Positions 22,920 to 24,358 of a stretch of DNA of 24,358 nucleotides are shown here, one piece after another. Source of the DNA: Bordetella parapertussis (GTDB lineage Bacteria > Pseudomonadota > Gammaproteobacteria > Burkholderiales > Burkholderiaceae_C); NCBI GenBank assembly GCA_945901125.1, contig CAMDKD010000041.1:1-24358 (forward strand). The letters are read 5' to 3'. Numbering within the stretch: the stretch's first letter is position 1; each line of letters starts with the position of its first letter. The translations under genes and the position numbers were made by a program. The notes beneath the pieces are model-generated. The model was not told the origin of the DNA. It worked only from the letters and a program-made list of their open reading frames with translations, and did not search any database.

Positions 22920-23317
22920 AAAAATCTCTTCAACAACTACTTCTTTCTACGGCTCTCATGCACGTGGCTTTTAGTCATGCTGGCACGTTTGAATGCAAAG
23001 TTGAAAAGAAATACTCTGCTGACCTTTCAGTGATTCAAACAAAGCAAGAGGTAGAAAAATCTAATTTCAACATCAAAGTGCTAGAAGGTCAGGACACAAC
23101 AGTTAAAAGATGTTCTTTTGCCCCAAGTCAAAATGCAGTGACTTGTGACACATACACTGCAGACAGGGTTGAATTTACCAATACACAATTTGTAAAGATA
23201 AAAAAGTTCTACGTGACAAATTCTCAATACGACATACAGATATTTGAAGACTTGTCTTTTGTTGAAAACAATGGGCGAGGCAGCATTGCATATGGCAAGT
23301 GCAAGATTGGGTTGTAG
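22916..23317 (+). CDS. Small secreted protein of unknown function
   Basis: The 133-residue protein begins with TTG overlapping the integrase stop (TTGA), so it is probably translated by coupling. A signal peptide is visible (MKKSLQQLLLSTALMHVAFS, cleavage near SHAG). The mature protein of about 110 residues is rich in beta-type sequence and has four cysteines (in FECKV, KRCSF, VTCDT and GKCKI) that could form two disulfides in the periplasm. I do not recognise a family. The overlap with the integrase gene suggests co-expression with it. Confidence 0.72.
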   Translation: MKKSLQQLLLSTALMHVAFSHAGTFECKVEKKYSADLSVIQTKQEVEKSNFNIKVLEGQDTTVKRCSFAPSQNAVTCDTYTADRVEFTNTQFVKIKKFYVTNSQYDIQIFEDLSFVENNGRGSIAYGKCKIGL

Positions 23318-23367
23318 TGATTTTTAACAATTGACGAATTGAAAACACAGCAGATTAAAGAACTCAT

Positions 23368-24030
23368 ATGCCCAAGTTCTCATTGCACAGCAAACGTGAC
23401 AGACTTGCCAAGTTAATTCAACGACTTGAAGGTGCACAAACAGTTCAAGCAAGAGATGTAGATTTGGTGCTGACTGCTGAACAAAAAGCTGTCATGGAAT
23501 CTGAATGGGAAAAGCAACTTGCATTGCGAAAACCTGTGAAACCAGATTCAGTGCGTGAATATGAACAAGCACTGAAATCTACTGCAATGTGGCAAGGAAG
23601 ATTAGATGCATACAAAGCCAGTCAACCCACAACCTACAAGGTGTTTGTTGACAGAGCAGCCAAGCAATTGGAACATGAGCAAAAGGTACAGCATGAACTT
23701 GAACATGCCAAGTCATTGCTGAAATCTGTCAGCAGCTCTGACGCTGCTGCTTGGCTAGATAGGGCTGTAGAAGCCAAGCAGCTTCCCAAAATGGGTTTGG
23801 AACAAATGCCTCGCAGCATCACCAGCAGAAGCAAGGCAAATCAAGCCAAAGACTCTGTCAAAACCAACATGGGTATCAAAAGCATCAACGAAATCAAGCT
23901 GGATGCTTTGAGGCAAGCACTGGTGCAAGTGAACAAAGAGATTGCGACTGAGAGTGCATCACAGCAACTCACACAAGAGCAATCAATCAAGCTCAAGCAG
24001 TTGTTGGTGACAATCAAGAAAACTAGGTAA
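23368..24030 (+). CDS. Unknown helical protein downstream of the integrase
   Basis: The 220-residue protein has no signal peptide, no membrane segment and no motif I recognise. It is almost entirely charged or polar helix, with two stretches likely to form coiled coils (about 10-60 and 95-125), a basic middle part (TSRSKANQAKDSVKTN) and a helical C-terminus ending LKQLLVTIKKTR. It is cytoplasmic by inference. The ATG at 23368 has only a weak ribosome site. Codon use is like the integrase and the small secreted gene, so the three probably travelled together. A DNA-binding or structural role is possible but unproven. Confidence 0.7.
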   Translation: MPKFSLHSKRDRLAKLIQRLEGAQTVQARDVDLVLTAEQKAVMESEWEKQLALRKPVKPDSVREYEQALKSTAMWQGRLDAYKASQPTTYKVFVDRAAKQLEHEQKVQHELEHAKSLLKSVSSSDAAAWLDRAVEAKQLPKMGLEQMPRSITSRSKANQAKDSVKTNMGIKSINEIKLDALRQALVQVNKEIATESASQQLTQEQSIKLKQLLVTIKKTR

Positions 24031-24240
24031 TGGACATGTTGGAAAAATCATGCACATACACATTGGAAAGAGCAAAACAGTAATTTAGGTAAGAAATTGC
24101 TGATTCTTGGCTAGGGGTGGATGCAAGTGCATATTTTTTAAACATGTCTAAACAACCAAAAAATACATGTTTATAAAAAAAGCATTTGCATGTACTGGTG
24201 TCTAGGCATATAAATGCATGAATTTCATAGCGTGTCCATT
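24031..24240. other. AT-rich non-coding stretch with several inverted repeats
   Basis: No gene is visible. It contains ATGCA-AG-TGCAT followed by a T run (24121-24139), which could be a weak terminator for the upstream gene. It also has a perfect 9-bp inverted repeat, TAAACATGT-N17-ACATGTTTA (24139-24173), and further TGCAT-containing palindromes up to 24220. Two overlapping ATG codons at 24214 and 24218 open frames that run through the terminal repeat. Confidence 0.5.
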
Positions 24241-24241
24241 G

Positions 24242-24358
24242 CCAAGTTCACCAAGTTCACCAAGTTCACCAAGTTCACCAAGTTCACCAAGTTCACCAAG
24301 TTCACCAAGTTCACCAAGTTCACCAAGTTCACCAAGTTCACCAAGTTCACCAAGTTCA
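24242..24358 (+). repeat. Perfect 9-bp tandem repeat, 13 copies, reaching the window end
   Basis: The unit CCAAGTTCA is repeated 13 times without a mismatch and the array is cut by the window edge, so it is probably longer. All three forward frames are open through it (Pro-Ser-Ser, Lys-Phe-Thr or Gln-Val-His repeats). ATG at 24218 leads into the Pro-Ser-Ser frame and ATG at 24214 into the Lys-Phe-Thr frame. There are no spacers, so it is not a CRISPR array. Confidence 0.95.

Larger units (their letters stand above)
18323..24358 (+). mobile_element. tRNA-Phe-associated genomic island (right end not in window)
   Basis: The island begins at the anticodon loop of tRNA-Phe, where a 112-bp attachment repeat starts. 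It contains a second copy of the repeat at 20492, a tyrosine recombinase at 21636-22919 and four genes of unknown function. Composition is AT-rich in the first two protein genes and intermediate in the integrase part, unlike the GC-rich genes to the left. The right attachment site with the native tRNA 3' end was not found, so the element continues past the window or past the terminal tandem repeat. Details argue for two related elements side by side. Confidence 0.8.

Noticed and set aside
24242..24358. Terminal repeat as a CRISPR array
   Set aside because: Units are 9 bp, identical and contiguous, with no spacers and no cas genes nearby.

Overview
The window looks like chromosome of a betaproteobacterium, probably Burkholderiales and perhaps near Comamonadaceae. 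This is an inference from the GC-rich core genes, the branched-chain-type ABC operon with CoA ligases, an orphan Bug-type binding protein and the Phe tRNA. The base composition is mosaic. GC-rich host genes are interrupted by an AT-rich restriction-modification (RM) module at about 3.86-5.98 kb. They are followed by an AT-rich to intermediate genomic island that starts inside tRNA-Phe (18.3 kb) and runs off the right edge.

Left part (1-3.9 kb): a LysE/ArgO-type exporter gene cut off at its conserved NPH motif, translationally coupled to htpG (HSP90), which has a good sigma32-like promoter. A small lipoprotein gene and an RsuA/RluF-type rRNA pseudouridine synthase converge with only 2 nt between their stop codons.

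RM module (3.9-6.0 kb): a C5-cytosine methyltransferase and, 3 nt upstream of it, a HindVP-like type II restriction endonuclease. The endonuclease reading frame continues well upstream of any ATG, GTG or TTG, so its start is abnormal. The module sits between a Crp/Fnr-family regulator and the pseudouridine synthase, all on the minus strand.

Metabolic operon (6.8-16.4 kb, plus strand): nine tightly packed or overlapping genes. In order they are a long-chain-type acyl-CoA synthetase, LivG, LivH, LivM, a periplasmic binding protein, LivF, a PaaK-type CoA ligase, a Bug/TctC binding protein and a [2Fe-2S] ferredoxin. The layout suggests import of a carboxylic (perhaps aromatic) acid and its activation to a CoA thioester. 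The divergent Crp/Fnr regulator and an inverted repeat between them are the likely control. A NodI/NodJ-like two-gene ABC exporter follows on the minus strand.

Island (18.3 kb to end): tRNA-Phe carries the left attachment site. A 112-bp direct repeat starts at the first base of the anticodon loop and recurs at 20492. One secreted coiled-coil protein gene lies between the two copies. To the right of the second copy are a membrane protein, a tyrosine recombinase, a small secreted protein and an unknown coiled-coil protein. The window ends in 13 perfect copies of a 9-bp repeat. The tRNA has a C5-A68 acceptor mismatch, both repeat copies share element-like flanks, and the integrase lies outside the first interval. 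Together these suggest an array of at least two related elements sharing one tRNA site, one of them a single-gene cassette without its own integrase. This is the most interesting part of the window.
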